DNA of 64,000 nucleotides from Roseicyclus marinus. GTDB taxonomy: Bacteria; Pseudomonadota; Alphaproteobacteria; Rhodobacterales; Rhodobacteraceae. Shown one piece after another: positions 8,264-17,221 of the stretch. The position numbers were made by a program, and so were the translations under genes. The stretch covers positions 2,173,001 through 2,237,000 of the forward strand of contig NZ_AP027266.1 in assembly GCF_036322625.1 (NCBI RefSeq), in the 5' to 3' direction. The first letter of the stretch is position 1. Each line of letters opens with the position of its first letter. The notes below the pieces were generated by a model. That model ran no database searches, was not told the origin of the DNA, and saw only the letters and a list, made by a program, of their open reading frames with translations.

Positions 8264-9559
8264 ATGACCGACAGGCTGATCCTGGGGCAGATCCTGGCCT
8301 TTTCGGGCGATCCCTTTGTCGAAGGGGTCGGTGCCGCGCGCCATGAGCGGCGCGGTGGCCTGCTTGTCCGGGAGGGAAAGATCGCGGCCATGGGCGATGG
8401 CGCGGCGCTCAGGGCGCAATACCCGCAGGCAGAGGTCACCGACCATGGCGCGGATCTGATCCTGCCCGGGTTCGTCGATGCCCATGCCCATTATCCCCAG
8501 ACCGCGATCATCGCGAGCTGGGGCAAGCGGCTGATCGACTGGCTGAACAGCTACACCTTTCCCGAGGAGGCGCGGTTTGCCGATCCGGCCTATGCGGCGG
8601 AGGTGGCGGGCCGATACCTGGACCTGATCCTTGCCCATGGCACGACCACGGTCGCGAGCTACGGCACGATCCATCCCGAAAGCGTCGCGGCCTTTTTCGC
8701 GGCGGCCCAGGCGCGGGGGATGCGGGCGCTGGCGGGCAAGACCTGCATGGACCGCGACACGGCCCCCGCCTATCTGCGCGACACGGCGCAATCGGCCCAT
8801 GACGATACCGCCGCCCTGATCGCGCGCTGGCACGGGGTGGACCGGCTGTCCTGTATCATCACGCCGCGCTTTTCACCCACGTCGACGCAAGCACAGCTGG
8901 AGGCGCTGGGGGCGCTATGGGCGGCCAATCCCGATTGCCTGATGCAGACGCATCTGAGCGAACAGACCGACGAGATCGCCTGGGTGAAATCGCTCTACCC
9001 GCAGGCGCGCGATTACCTGGACACCTACGAGGCGCATGGGCTTTTGGGGCCCAATGGGCTTTATGGCCATGCGATCCACCTGGAGCCGCGCGAGATCGAC
9101 CGGCTGGCCGAGGTGGGGGCCGCGGTGGTGCATTGCCCGACCTCCAACACCTTCATCGGATCGGGGCTGTTCGACATGGGGCTGCGGGCGCGGATGCGGG
9201 TGGGGCTGGCCACGGATACGGGCGGCGGATCGTCCTTTTCCATGCTGCGCACGATGGCAGCCGCCTATGAGATCGCGCAATTGCGCGGGCAGGCGCTGCA
9301 CCCGTCCGAATTGATATGGCTGGCGACCGGCGGCTCGGCGGAGGCTTTGCGGCTGGGCGAGCAGATCGGAAGGCTGGCCGTGGGGCACGAGGCGGATCTG
9401 GTGGTGCTCGACCTGGCCTCTACCCCCGCCATCGCGCAGGCGGCGGCGCGGGCCGAGGATATCTGGCAGGCGGTCTTTCCCACGATCATGATGGGCGATG
9501 ACCGCGCCATCCGTCAGACCTATGTCGCAGGCACCCCGGCCCTGCCCCGCGCGGGTTGA
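8264..9559 (+). CDS. guaD: Guanine deaminase
   Basis: This 431-residue amidohydrolase would convert guanine to xanthine plus ammonia in purine salvage. Metal-binding motifs are visible: the HxH pair H74/H76 in LPGFVDAHAHYPQ (the YPQ tail is typical of guanine deaminase), a His in MQTHLSEQ, a His in GHAIHL, and an Asp in ATDTGGGSSFSML. Length matches bacterial GuaD (about 430-440). ATG 8264 is preceded by a purine-rich AGAGG/GGAAAGAGG region. No other purine catabolic gene is adjacent. It ends 83 bp before the convergent glmM stop. Confidence 0.93.
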   Translation: MTDRLILGQILAFSGDPFVEGVGAARHERRGGLLVREGKIAAMGDGAALRAQYPQAEVTDHGADLILPGFVDAHAHYPQTAIIASWGKRLIDWLNSYTFPEEARFADPAYAAEVAGRYLDLILAHGTTTVASYGTIHPESVAAFFAAAQARGMRALAGKTCMDRDTAPAYLRDTAQSAHDDTAALIARWHGVDRLSCIITPRFSPTSTQAQLEALGALWAANPDCLMQTHLSEQTDEIAWVKSLYPQARDYLDTYEAHGLLGPNGLYGHAIHLEPREIDRLAEVGAAVVHCPTSNTFIGSGLFDMGLRARMRVGLATDTGGGSSFSMLRTMAAAYEIAQLRGQALHPSELIWLATGGSAEALRLGEQIGRLAVGHEADLVVLDLASTPAIAQAAARAEDIWQAVFPTIMMGDDRAIRQTYVAGTPALPRAG

Positions 9560-9606
9560 CCAAAGGTAAACGGATTCAGATTTTCATTTTAAATCAGGAT
9601 CTTGGA

Positions 9607-9630
9607 CCCTTGTGCAAGCTTACACAAGGG
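9607..9630. terminator. Bidirectional hairpin between convergent guaD and glmM
   Basis: CCCTTGTG (9607-9614) pairs perfectly with CACAAGGG (9623-9630); the loop itself contains AAGCTT. The surrounding 9560-9600 is markedly AT-rich compared with the window, with T-runs before the stem (useful for minus-strand transcripts). It fits a shared terminator for two convergent genes. Confidence 0.65.
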
Positions 9631-9642
9631 CCTGGCACCGGC

Positions 9643-10986
9643 TCAGCAGGCCGCCTCGACCGCGCCGACGATCTCTTCGACGACGGCGACCATCAGCGCC
9701 TCGTCCTCGGCCTCGGCCATGACGCGGATGAGCGGCTCGGTCCCGGATTTGCGGATCAGGAGCCGCCCCTGCCCGTTCAGCCTGGCCTCGCCCGCCGCGA
9801 TGGCGGCCTGCACGGCGGGGGCCTCGAGCGGGGCCTGACCGGCGGCGAAGCGCACGTTGCGCAAGAGCTGCGGCACGGTTTCGAAGCTGCGCGAGAGTGC
9901 GCTGGCGGGCTGGCCCGTGCGCACCATCTCGGCCAGGAACTGGAGGCCCGCGATCAGCCCGTCGCCCGTGGTCGCGTAATCGGTCATCACGATATGGCCC
10001 GATTGCTCGCCGCCAAGGTTCAGCCCATGGGTGCGCATCGCCTCGACCACGTAGCGGTCGCCCACGGGGGTGCGGTGCAGCCGCACGCCGCGCGCATCGA
10101 GGAAGCGTTCGAGGCCAAGGTTCGACATGACGGTGGCGGCCAGGGTCTGGCCCTTGAGCCGCCCCTCTGCCGCCCAGCGCTGCGCGAAAAGCGCCATGAT
10201 CTGGTCGCCATCGGCCACGGCCCCGGTTTCATCGAGCAAGATCACCCGGTCGGCATCGCCATCGAGACAGATGCCCACATCGGCCCCCGTCTCGCGGATC
10301 TTGGCCGCCGCCGCCTCGGGGGCGGTCGAGCCCACGCCTGCGTTGATGTTGCGCCCGTCGGGGGTGACGCCGATGGCGATGACCTCGGCCCCCAATTCCC
10401 ACAACACCTCGGGGGCGGCGCGATAGGCCGCGCCATTGGCGCAATCGATCACGACCTTGAGCCCGTCGAGCGTGAGGCCCTGCGGAAAGGTCCCCTTGAC
10501 CCGTTCGACATAGCGGAAGCGGCCATCGTCGATCCGCTTGGCGCGGCCGATGTTCTGGGCCTGGGCGGGCTGGATTTCGGCGGCGACCAGCGCCTCGATC
10601 TCGAGCTCGGCCTCGTCCGAGAGCTTGAAACCGTCGGGGCCGAAGAACTTGATCCCGTTATCCTCGGCCGGGTTGTGGCTGGCCGAGATCATCACGCCCA
10701 CATCGGCGCGCATCGAGGGCGTCAGGAGCCCCACCGCGGGCGTGGGCACGGGGCCGAGCAAAAGCACGTTCATGCCCGTGGAGGTAAAGCCCGCCGTGAG
10801 CGCGTTTTCCAGCATGTAGCCCGAGAGCCGGGTATCCTTGCCGATCACCACGCGATGGGCGCGGCTGCCGTCGCGGCGGAAATAGCGGCCCGCCGCCGCG
10901 CCGAGGCGCAGCGCCATCTCGGCGGTCATCGGATAGGAATTGGCGCGCCCCCGGACGCCGTCTGTGCCGAACAGCTTGCGTGTCAT
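9643..10986 (-). CDS. glmM: Phosphoglucosamine mutase
   Basis: This 447-residue protein converts glucosamine-6-phosphate to glucosamine-1-phosphate for UDP-GlcNAc, peptidoglycan and LPS synthesis. The N-terminus [13 protein letters not shown] is diagnostic. The phosphorylated catalytic serine is S103 in [16 protein letters not shown], the Mg2+ loop is LDGDADR near residue 240, the sugar-binding loop is GGEQSGH, and the phosphate-binding loop is [11 protein letters not shown] near the C-terminus. The start is ATG 10986; frame extension upstream would run into folP. It follows folP on the same strand after 22 bp, the usual folP-glmM arrangement, so the two are co-transcribed. Confidence 0.97.
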   Translation of the reverse strand: MTRKLFGTDGVRGRANSYPMTAEMALRLGAAAGRYFRRDGSRAHRVVIGKDTRLSGYMLENALTAGFTSTGMNVLLLGPVPTPAVGLLTPSMRADVGVMISASHNPAEDNGIKFFGPDGFKLSDEAELEIEALVAAEIQPAQAQNIGRAKRIDDGRFRYVERVKGTFPQGLTLDGLKVVIDCANGAAYRAAPEVLWELGAEVIAIGVTPDGRNINAGVGSTAPEAAAAKIRETGADVGICLDGDADRVILLDETGAVADGDQIMALFAQRWAAEGRLKGQTLAATVMSNLGLERFLDARGVRLHRTPVGDRYVVEAMRTHGLNLGGEQSGHIVMTDYATTGDGLIAGLQFLAEMVRTGQPASALSRSFETVPQLLRNVRFAAGQAPLEAPAVQAAIAAGEARLNGQGRLLIRKSGTEPLIRVMAEAEDEALMVAVVEEIVGAVEAAC

Positions 10987-11008
10987 TTCTGCCCTCGTCC
11001 TCGTTTGT

Positions 11009-12034
11009 TCACGGCCCGGTCGGGGCCGTCGCGGCCAGCGCCTGCCAGAGCGCCAGTGCCTGCCGGTGGTGTCCCATATCATGAACGCGCAGCATCTGCA
11101 TGCCCTGCGCAACACCCCACAGGCCGATTGCCGCCGATCCGGGCGCGCGGGCGGCGGCCACGGGTTCGCCCGCGATCGTGCCGATCAGGCCCTTGCGCGA
11201 CACGCCCAGGAGCACGCCGCAACCCAGCCCGTGAAAGAGGCTGAGGCGGCGCAGGAGGGCGAGGTTCTGGTCCAGCGTCTTGCCGAAACCGATGCCGGGA
11301 TCGACCATGATGCGGTCGCGCGCCACGCCCGCCGCCTCGGCGCGGGCGACGCAATCGGCCAGCGCGTCATAGACATCGAGAAGCACGTCGCCATAGGCCT
11401 CCGCCGCCAGTCCCTGCATGGTTTCGGGCGTGCCGATGGAATGCATCACGATGAGTGCTGCCCCCGTTTCCGCCGCGACGCGGGCAAGATCGGGATCGTG
11501 GCGCAGGCCCGAGACATCGTTGAGGATGCTGGCCCCGGCCGCGATCCCTGCCCGCGCCACGGCGGATTTGCGGGTATCGAGGCTGAGGGGGGCGGTGATG
11601 CCCTGACCTGCAAGGGCCGCGATGACGGGTTCGACGCGGGCGATTTCCTCGGGCACCGGGGTTTCGGGCGCGCCGGGGCGGGTGGATTCGCCGCCGATGT
11701 CGATCAGGTCGGCCCCTTCTGCCAGCATCGCCTGCGCACCGGCCAGCGCATCGGCGGTCGCGGCATGCCGGCCCCCGTCCGAGAAACTGTCGGGCGTGAC
11801 GTTGAGAATGCCCATCAGGCGCGGTCGGTCGAGGGTCAGACCGGCAATGGGCGCGCGGGGGGCGGTGAAGGGGGCCAGCGCCTCGGGCGCGATCTGGCTG
11901 GCGGGGACGATGCGCGGGGGCGCGTGTCGCGACAGGATCTCGACATGGGTGAAGCGCACCCAGCCGCCGGCAAGGACAAGGCTGCCGGGGGCAACGGCGG
12001 GATCGGTCAGGGGAATGGGGCGCAGGTAATCCAT
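11009..12034 (-). CDS. folP: Dihydropteroate synthase
   Basis: This 341-residue enzyme joins p-aminobenzoate to hydroxymethyl-dihydropterin pyrophosphate in folate synthesis. The TIM-barrel signature begins near residue 74 with [16 protein letters not shown]. It continues with a [11 protein letters not shown] loop, [32 protein letters not shown] and [10 protein letters not shown]. About 70 residues precede the barrel ([25 protein letters not shown]), longer than E. coli FolP but usual in Rhodobacterales. ATG 12034 is the first sensible start. It is coupled to glmM downstream; a G-rich tandem repeat lies about 85-170 bp upstream in the gap before the diverging GNAT gene. Confidence 0.96.
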   Translation of the reverse strand: MDYLRPIPLTDPAVAPGSLVLAGGWVRFTHVEILSRHAPPRIVPASQIAPEALAPFTAPRAPIAGLTLDRPRLMGILNVTPDSFSDGGRHAATADALAGAQAMLAEGADLIDIGGESTRPGAPETPVPEEIARVEPVIAALAGQGITAPLSLDTRKSAVARAGIAAGASILNDVSGLRHDPDLARVAAETGAALIVMHSIGTPETMQGLAAEAYGDVLLDVYDALADCVARAEAAGVARDRIMVDPGIGFGKTLDQNLALLRRLSLFHGLGCGVLLGVSRKGLIGTIAGEPVAAARAPGSAAIGLWGVAQGMQMLRVHDMGHHRQALALWQALAATAPTGP

Positions 12035-12117
12035 GCCGCGCGCCTAGCGGGCGGAGCGCGGGGTGACAAGAGGGGCGGCTGGGGCTGTCCCGTGGATCGG
12101 GGCGAATTCTGCGCTGG

Positions 12118-12204
12118 CCTGCGCGGGGCGGGATTTGCGCAAGCCTGCGCGGGGGGGATTTGCGCAAGCCTGCGCGGGGGGATTTGCGCAAGCCTGCGCG
12201 GGGG
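12118..12204. repeat. G-rich 24-26 bp tandem repeat upstream of folP and the GNAT gene
   Basis: Three full copies and one partial copy of the unit CCTGCGC + G-tract + ATTTGCGCAAG lie head to tail: 12118-12143 (26 bp, GGGGCGGG tract), 12144-12168 (25 bp, seven G), 12169-12192 (24 bp, six G), then CCTGCGC plus five G at 12193-12204. Each junction GCGCAAGCCTGCGC is nearly self-complementary, so it can form a small hairpin between G-tracts. The array sits in the divergent folP/GNAT intergenic region. Confidence 0.85.
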
Positions 12205-12239
12205 CGCGAATCTTGACGCAACGTCACTTTCCCCCTCAG

Positions 12240-12743
12240 ATGGCGGCCATGACCACGACCCCGCTTTTCAGATCGGCCCGGCTTACGGGACATGCGCCCG
12301 ACAGGCGGGCAGCACCGCTTTATGCGGACTTGTTCGGTGCGGCGCGCGGCAGCGACCGGTTGGCCGCGGACCTGCTCGACTGGTCGCGCCACGGGGTTGC
12401 GCCCTGGACCCTGTTTCATGCCGGACGCGCTGTGGGCGTTGCGGGGTTCCGCATCGGCTTTGGCGGGGAGGGGCTGGAATTGTCGTTCCATTTCCTGCCC
12501 GATGTCGCGGGCCAGGGGCTGGCCAGCGAATTCGTTCAGGCCGCGCTGGATCACGCGATCACGACATTTCGCGAGGAACATTTCCACGCCGAGGTCGCGC
12601 CGGACAATGCGATCTCGATCCGGGTTCTGGAAAAGGCGGGCTTTCGGCCAGAGCCCGACGGGGCAGACCCGGTCAGGATGCGGCTGGTGATCCGTCGACC
12701 GGATCGGGCGGGGGCGCCAACGCGTCCCGCCTTGTCAGCCTGA
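12240..12743 (+). CDS. GNAT-family N-acetyltransferase
   Basis: This protein of about 167 residues shows the GNAT fold order. A variable N-terminal part (about 1-70) is followed by the acetyl-CoA strand and loop VAGFRIGFGGEGLELSFHFLPDVAGQGLASEFVQAAL; QGLASE is the Q/R-x-x-G-x-G/A-like pyrophosphate loop. Then comes FHAEVAPDNAISIRVLEKAGFRPE, which is motif B with the typical N-x-x-S-x-x-x-x-E-K-x-G-F. It is related to ribosomal-protein/RimJ-type acetyltransferases; the substrate is not predictable. Two in-frame ATGs (12240, 12249) are possible and neither has a clear ribosome site. The last 71 bases overlap the 3' end of folB on the other strand. Confidence 0.82.
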   Translation: MAAMTTTPLFRSARLTGHAPDRRAAPLYADLFGAARGSDRLAADLLDWSRHGVAPWTLFHAGRAVGVAGFRIGFGGEGLELSFHFLPDVAGQGLASEFVQAALDHAITTFREEHFHAEVAPDNAISIRVLEKAGFRPEPDGADPVRMRLVIRRPDRAGAPTRPALSA

Positions 12744-13635
12744 GCCCCGGGGGGGCGACGATATCGGCGGGCGCGCCGAAGGCCAGCACCTCGACCGCGA
12801 CGAAAGCCTGCGCAAGCCAAAGCGCCAGCGCGAAAGGATCACGCACAAAGGCCCCCGGCCCGTCATGGGCATCAAGCACCAGTTTCGACGGGGCCCAGAC
12901 GCTGATCTGCCCATGCCGCATGGCCCAATCAAGCTCGGTCCGGCTGTCCACCACAACGCAGCGGGGATCACGCGCGGCCAGAACCCAGGCCGATTGCTCG
13001 ATGGCCAGCAGGTCGATGCGCCGTTGCGGCATGGCGTGGGCGGCCTGCGGCGCAGGCAGATCGGGGCGACCGACACAGAGGATGATGGGCGCGCCGCCCT
13101 CCTCCAGACGGTCGAGAAACCGGGGCAGATCGGGGCGGGCGATGGCCTCGGACGAGAGGTAGACGACGCGGGGATGGGGCGCATCATCGGGCAAAAGGCG
13201 CAGGCGGCCCCGCATGGGCGGCGCGTTGCGCAGGATTTCGACGCCCAGCACATAAGGGCCACGGTCAAGCTTGCCGATCCGCACGAAACAGCGCGCGGCC
13301 AGCGGATGGGCAAGGATGCGGTCCGCGATGCGCGCGGCGAGCGTTTCGAGCAGATTGACGCGTTCGGCGGCCAGCGCCGCGTCGATGGCTTCGACGATCG
13401 TGTCGTAGCTGAGGATGCGGTCGACATCGTCGACGGCCTGTTCGGCGCGGGTTTCGACCTCGACCACCACGTCGAATTGCACGGTCTGGGTGATGCCGCG
13501 TTCGGCCTGAAAGGCACCGATCTCGACCTCGCGGCGGTGGTCGGTCATGGAGATACGGTCGCGCGGCGGATCACCGGCGAGGGCCTTGGCCCGTTCGGAG
13601 GGATGGCGGAAGGCCTGTGCGATCTCGTCGGTCAT
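12673..13635 (-). CDS. folB: Dihydroneopterin aldolase with long C-terminal extension
   Basis: This 320-residue protein has a folB core at about residues 28-150 (REVEIGAFQAERGITQTVQFDVVVEVET, DTIVEAI, LLETLAARIADRIL, FVRIGKLDRGP). That core makes 6-hydroxymethyl-dihydropterin and glycolaldehyde in folate synthesis. Ordinary FolB is about 120 residues; here some 170 residues follow (VVYLSSEAIARPDLPRFLDRL, PIILCVGRPDLP and onward) that I do not recognise. Long FolB proteins with such a tail are usual in this family of bacteria. The start is ATG 13635 (MTDEIAQAF); an in-frame upstream start at 13650 is less likely. It ends inside the convergent GNAT gene (71-bp tail overlap) and lies close to folP, matching a folate role. 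Confidence 0.87.
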   Translation of the reverse strand: MTDEIAQAFRHPSERAKALAGDPPRDRISMTDHRREVEIGAFQAERGITQTVQFDVVVEVETRAEQAVDDVDRILSYDTIVEAIDAALAAERVNLLETLAARIADRILAHPLAARCFVRIGKLDRGPYVLGVEILRNAPPMRGRLRLLPDDAPHPRVVYLSSEAIARPDLPRFLDRLEEGGAPIILCVGRPDLPAPQAAHAMPQRRIDLLAIEQSAWVLAARDPRCVVVDSRTELDWAMRHGQISVWAPSKLVLDAHDGPGAFVRDPFALALWLAQAFVAVEVLAFGAPADIVAPPGLRLTRRDALAPPPDPVDGSPAAS

Positions 13636-13707
13636 GGCCCCGCCTAGCATGGGGCATGCGCTTGCGCCAAGACCGGGGGCGGCGGATCAGGGGCGATCCG
13701 CGACGCC

Positions 13708-14409
13708 TCAGTATTGCTGGCGGTAGAAGATGTGGGTGCCGTAGCGGGCCGTGCGCGGATAGACACGCGCCCAGCGCGGGCTGACGTAATCGGCGTGGTA
13801 ATGGGTGGCCCCCGCCGTCAGGTCGCGCGGCGCACCGTCCAGCATGATACGCGCGATATTGCCCGCGCGGTTCCACGCCCGGCGGTCGGTCACGATCTCG
13901 GGGATACCGTCGCAGGTATAGGTGAACTGGCAGGCATAGCGCCGCCCGGTGCCCTGGTTGACGACACCGCAGACGCTGTCGGGATAATTGCGGCTATCGA
14001 CGCGGTTCAGGATCACCTCGGCCACGGCATATTGGCCTTCGACGCTTTCGCCGCGCGCTTCGAAATAGATCGCTTCGGTCATGCAGCGCCATTGCGCATT
14101 GCCCCGCGGGCGGGGCATGGAATCAAGGCGGCTGGCCGACATCACGCGCCGGTCGCGGCCTGTGGCCCCACCGGTGAAGGGCGCACCGATCTGGCGCACG
14201 CGGTCGCCCGACAGGCCCGAGAGCGAGGCCGTTTCGATGCCCATGAGCGCGCCGAGGCGGCTGCCGATATCGGTTTCGACGCCGACGTCGGGCAGAATTT
14301 CCACAGCGATGCCGGGGGTCGAGGTGCTGGCGGTCACATCCGCACGCGCGCCCGCCCCAAAAACGAGCATCGCCGCGCAAAGCGCCACGCCAATCCGTGT
14401 TTTTCCCAT
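13708..14409 (-). CDS. Secreted cell-wall hydrolase, SleB/Hydrolase_2 family
   Basis: This 233-residue protein has a signal peptide (residues 1-23, cleaved near ARA-DV), a linker of about 80 residues, and a SleB-like domain at about 108-233. The motif [26 protein letters not shown] carries the catalytic glutamate (E112 or E117 region). C142/C158-type cysteines ([16 protein letters not shown]) and the C-terminal GATHYH are also family features. SleB enzymes are lytic transglycosylases that open peptidoglycan; in Gram-negative bacteria they act in the periplasm in wall turnover. It is on the same strand as folB but separated from both neighbours, so it is probably a single-gene unit. Confidence 0.92.
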   Translation of the reverse strand: MGKTRIGVALCAAMLVFGAGARADVTASTSTPGIAVEILPDVGVETDIGSRLGALMGIETASLSGLSGDRVRQIGAPFTGGATGRDRRVMSASRLDSMPRPRGNAQWRCMTEAIYFEARGESVEGQYAVAEVILNRVDSRNYPDSVCGVVNQGTGRRYACQFTYTCDGIPEIVTDRRAWNRAGNIARIMLDGAPRDLTAGATHYHADYVSPRWARVYPRTARYGTHIFYRQQY

Positions 14410-14578
14410 CTCGTCATCCTTTCCGGGGTCTTACGCCCCGTGCCGACCTGCTCGAGCCTTGGTCGCGAATCGGGTTTTACCCCCAGATGACGGAAGGGCA
14501 AAATCGGCACCGGGTCTTGCGCCCGGGCCGGGGATGGGGACTAGAAATTGATGTATCGCCAGATCTTCGGACTGGTTC

Positions 14579-17122
14579 TTAAACCGATACCTTAGGATCG
14601 ACGGGCAAGTTCTTGTCCTGAATGGACAACTGCGCCGCTGCCAATTTGGCCACCGGAACCCGGAACGGCGAGCAGGAGACGTAATCGAACCCTGCCTTAC
14701 GGCTGAAGGCGATGGCCGAGGGCTGGCCCGCATGTTCGCCGCAGATCGAGATGATCAGGTCCGGGCGCGCGCGCCTGCCCCGATCCGCGCCAAGATGCAT
14801 CAATTCGCCCACCCCGTCGACATCAAGCTGGGTAAAGGGGTCTTCGGGAAAGACACCCTGTTGCACATAAGCCGACATGAACCGCCCCGCATCGTCGCGC
14901 GACAGGCCATAGGTCATCTGGGTCAGGTCGTTGGTGCCGAAGGACAGGAAGGCGGAATGTTCCGCGATCTCGCCCGCCCTGAGGGCCGCGCGCGGCGTTT
15001 CGACCATGACGCCGAGGCGATAGGTGAAATCCTGCCCGGTCTTGGACCGGACCTCGGCGGCGATGGCATCGACGCGTCCCTTGACCAGTTCCACCTCGCG
15101 CCGGGCCGAGACGAGCGGGATCATGATCTCGGGCACGACAGGCGCGCCCTTGCGCGAGGCCTTGATCGTCGCCTCGAAAATGGCGCGCGCTTGCATTTCG
15201 TAAATCTCGGGCACGGTCACGCCCAGTCTTACACCCCGCATGCCCAGCATCGGGTTGAATTCCTGCAAGCTCTCGATCCGGGACTGGACGCGGGACACGG
15301 GCAGGTCCAGCGCTTCGGCCAGCGCGCGGATGCCGTCGCGGTCGCCGGGCAGGAATTCGTGCAGCGGCGGGTCGAACAGGCGGATCGTGACCGGCTGGCC
15401 CTGCATCATCTGGAACAATTCGATGAAATCGGCGCGCTGCATGGGCAACAGCCGGTCGAGTGCCGCCGCCCGGTCGGAGGGGTTCTCGGCAAAGATCATC
15501 TCGCGCATCACGGTCAGGCGGGCGGGATCGAAGAACATGTGTTCGGTCCGGCAGAGCCCGATCCCGTCGACGCCGAACCGCTGCGCCATGGCCGCATCTT
15601 CGGGCGTGTCGGCATTGGCGCGGATGCCGATGTCGCGGGCGGCATCGGCCCAATCCATCAGCGTGGCAAAGGCCCCGCCGAGTGCGGGTTCGACCATCTC
15701 CGCCGCCCCGGCCAGCACATCGCCGGTGGAGCCGTCCACGGTGATCACGTCGCCTTCGTGGAAGATCTTGCGGCCCGGCACGGTCAGCGTCTTCTTGCGG
15801 CTGTCGAGCATCAGGCGCGTGGCCCCGGTGACGCAAGGCAGGCCAAGGCCGCGCGCGATCACGGCGGCGTGGCTGGTCATGCCGCCCCGTTCGGTCAGAA
15901 CGGCCTGGGCCGCATGCATGCCCCGGATATCCTCGGGCGAGGTTTCGCGGCGCACAAGGATACAGGGCTCGCCCTGTGCGGCCATGGCCTGGGCCGCGCT
16001 GGCGGAAAAGACGATCTTGCCGGTCGCGGCCCCGGGCGAGGCGGCGATGCCACGGGTCAGCACGTCGCGCGCGGCGATGGGGCTGACCTGGCGGTGGAGG
16101 AGCTGGTTGAGCGTGAAGGGCGGGATGCGCAACAGCGCCTCGTCCGTCGTGATGATCCCGTCTTCGGCCAGGGCCACGGCGACCGCGACCTCGGCCCGGC
16201 CCGAGCGGGGGCATCTCACGGCGTCGAGGATCGAGAGATGGCCGTTCATCAGCGTGAATTCGATCTGCATTTCCTCGCGCAGGCGTTGGCGCATCAGCGC
16301 GCCTGCGGATTTCAGCGCCGCCACCTGTTCGGGGGCCACATCCTCGAGCGATTTGCCGCGTTTGTCCGAGACGATGAATTGCGCGTCGGTTTCGGACAGG
16401 GCGGCGCGGCCCTGGGCCTGCGGCAGCCAGCGGCCCGTCACCTGCGCCTCCCCGGTTTCGGGAGAGGCGAATTGCACCACGCCCGATCCCGACAGCCCCT
16501 GCCCGATGCCAAGCGCCATTTCCTGCACCACAAGGCCAAGACCGGCATCCGCCGGCGCGCCCTGTGCCTGTCGGAGCAGGCGGGCGGTTGTCCCCTCCCA
16601 CGCCCGGGCCATGGATTTCAGAACCTCGGCCAGTTGCTCGCAGGGGTCCTGGGGAAAGGGTTCGTCCATCTCGGCCTCGAAGGCGGATTTGGCGAGGCGG
16701 GGGGTGATCGGCCCTTCGAAAGGATCGGCATCAAGGCGCAGCACATCGACCGCATAGGCGCGGATGAAGCTGACATAGAGCGCATCGGCCGCCGATTGAC
16801 CGTGGGTCGCGGCCAGTTCCGTGGCCTTTTCGTCGTTCATCCCGATGTTCAGGATCGTCCCCGGCCCGCCCCAATCGGGCATCTGCGAGGAGGAGCGCAC
16901 GGACAAAAGCGCGCCCTGGCCAAAGACATCCAGAAGCGCGCGGATATCGGGCATCCGCCCGCCCGCGATGGCGCGCACCGTCTCGAAGCGCAGTGCTACG
17001 GTTTTCGGCACGGGCAGGTCGAGCCGCACCAGCCGTTGCAGGCATTTCGCGCGGTTGCCATGGGTCGAGGTGCGGACCTCGGCCGTGGGGGTGATCTCGG
17101 TGAAATCGGGCGTGCTCAGCAT
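14579..17122 (-). CDS. ppdK: Pyruvate, phosphate dikinase-like PEP-utilising enzyme
   Basis: This 847-residue protein keeps the PPDK domain order. The C-terminal two-thirds are well conserved. The phosphohistidine motif is LTERGGMTSHAAVIARGLGLPCVTGA, and the PEP/pyruvate barrel has GIGLCRTEHMFF, GTNDLTQMTYGLSRDD and a catalytic Cys in ISICGEH, ending YVSCSPFRVPVAKLAAAQ. The N-terminal nucleotide-binding part is shortened and divergent: the usual GGKGANLAEM and ASMPGMMDT segments read HGNRAKCLQR and QMPDWGGPGT, and the Q-T-R segment reads ILDAVRC. Canonical PPDK interconverts pyruvate/ATP/Pi and PEP/AMP/PPi; whether this copy still uses ATP is unclear. The start is ATG 17122 (MLSTPDF). It follows glyS by about 100 bp, as is usual in Rhodobacteraceae. 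Confidence 0.85.
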   Translation of the reverse strand: MLSTPDFTEITPTAEVRTSTHGNRAKCLQRLVRLDLPVPKTVALRFETVRAIAGGRMPDIRALLDVFGQGALLSVRSSSQMPDWGGPGTILNIGMNDEKATELAATHGQSAADALYVSFIRAYAVDVLRLDADPFEGPITPRLAKSAFEAEMDEPFPQDPCEQLAEVLKSMARAWEGTTARLLRQAQGAPADAGLGLVVQEMALGIGQGLSGSGVVQFASPETGEAQVTGRWLPQAQGRAALSETDAQFIVSDKRGKSLEDVAPEQVAALKSAGALMRQRLREEMQIEFTLMNGHLSILDAVRCPRSGRAEVAVAVALAEDGIITTDEALLRIPPFTLNQLLHRQVSPIAARDVLTRGIAASPGAATGKIVFSASAAQAMAAQGEPCILVRRETSPEDIRGMHAAQAVLTERGGMTSHAAVIARGLGLPCVTGATRLMLDSRKKTLTVPGRKIFHEGDVITVDGSTGDVLAGAAEMVEPALGGAFATLMDWADAARDIGIRANADTPEDAAMAQRFGVDGIGLCRTEHMFFDPARLTVMREMIFAENPSDRAAALDRLLPMQRADFIELFQMMQGQPVTIRLFDPPLHEFLPGDRDGIRALAEALDLPVSRVQSRIESLQEFNPMLGMRGVRLGVTVPEIYEMQARAIFEATIKASRKGAPVVPEIMIPLVSARREVELVKGRVDAIAAEVRSKTGQDFTYRLGVMVETPRAALRAGEIAEHSAFLSFGTNDLTQMTYGLSRDDAGRFMSAYVQQGVFPEDPFTQLDVDGVGELMHLGADRGRRARPDLIISICGEHAGQPSAIAFSRKAGFDYVSCSPFRVPVAKLAAAQLSIQDKNLPVDPKVSV

Positions 17123-17221
17123 CTGGGACCTTTGTGCATCCGCAGCAATAGATACAACCCAAGGGCGAAGTGTCCAGAGAAACGGCACGTCGCCCCGCTA
17201 TCTGCCCGATTTTGCGGCGTT

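Noticed and set aside
8156-8833. An N-terminal extension of MgtE by about 220 codons
   Set aside because: These codons are antisense to guaD; the MgtE domain start and length agree with ATG 8155.
12118-12204. Possible CRISPR array
   Set aside because: The 24-26 bp units abut directly with no variable spacers, and there are no cas genes.
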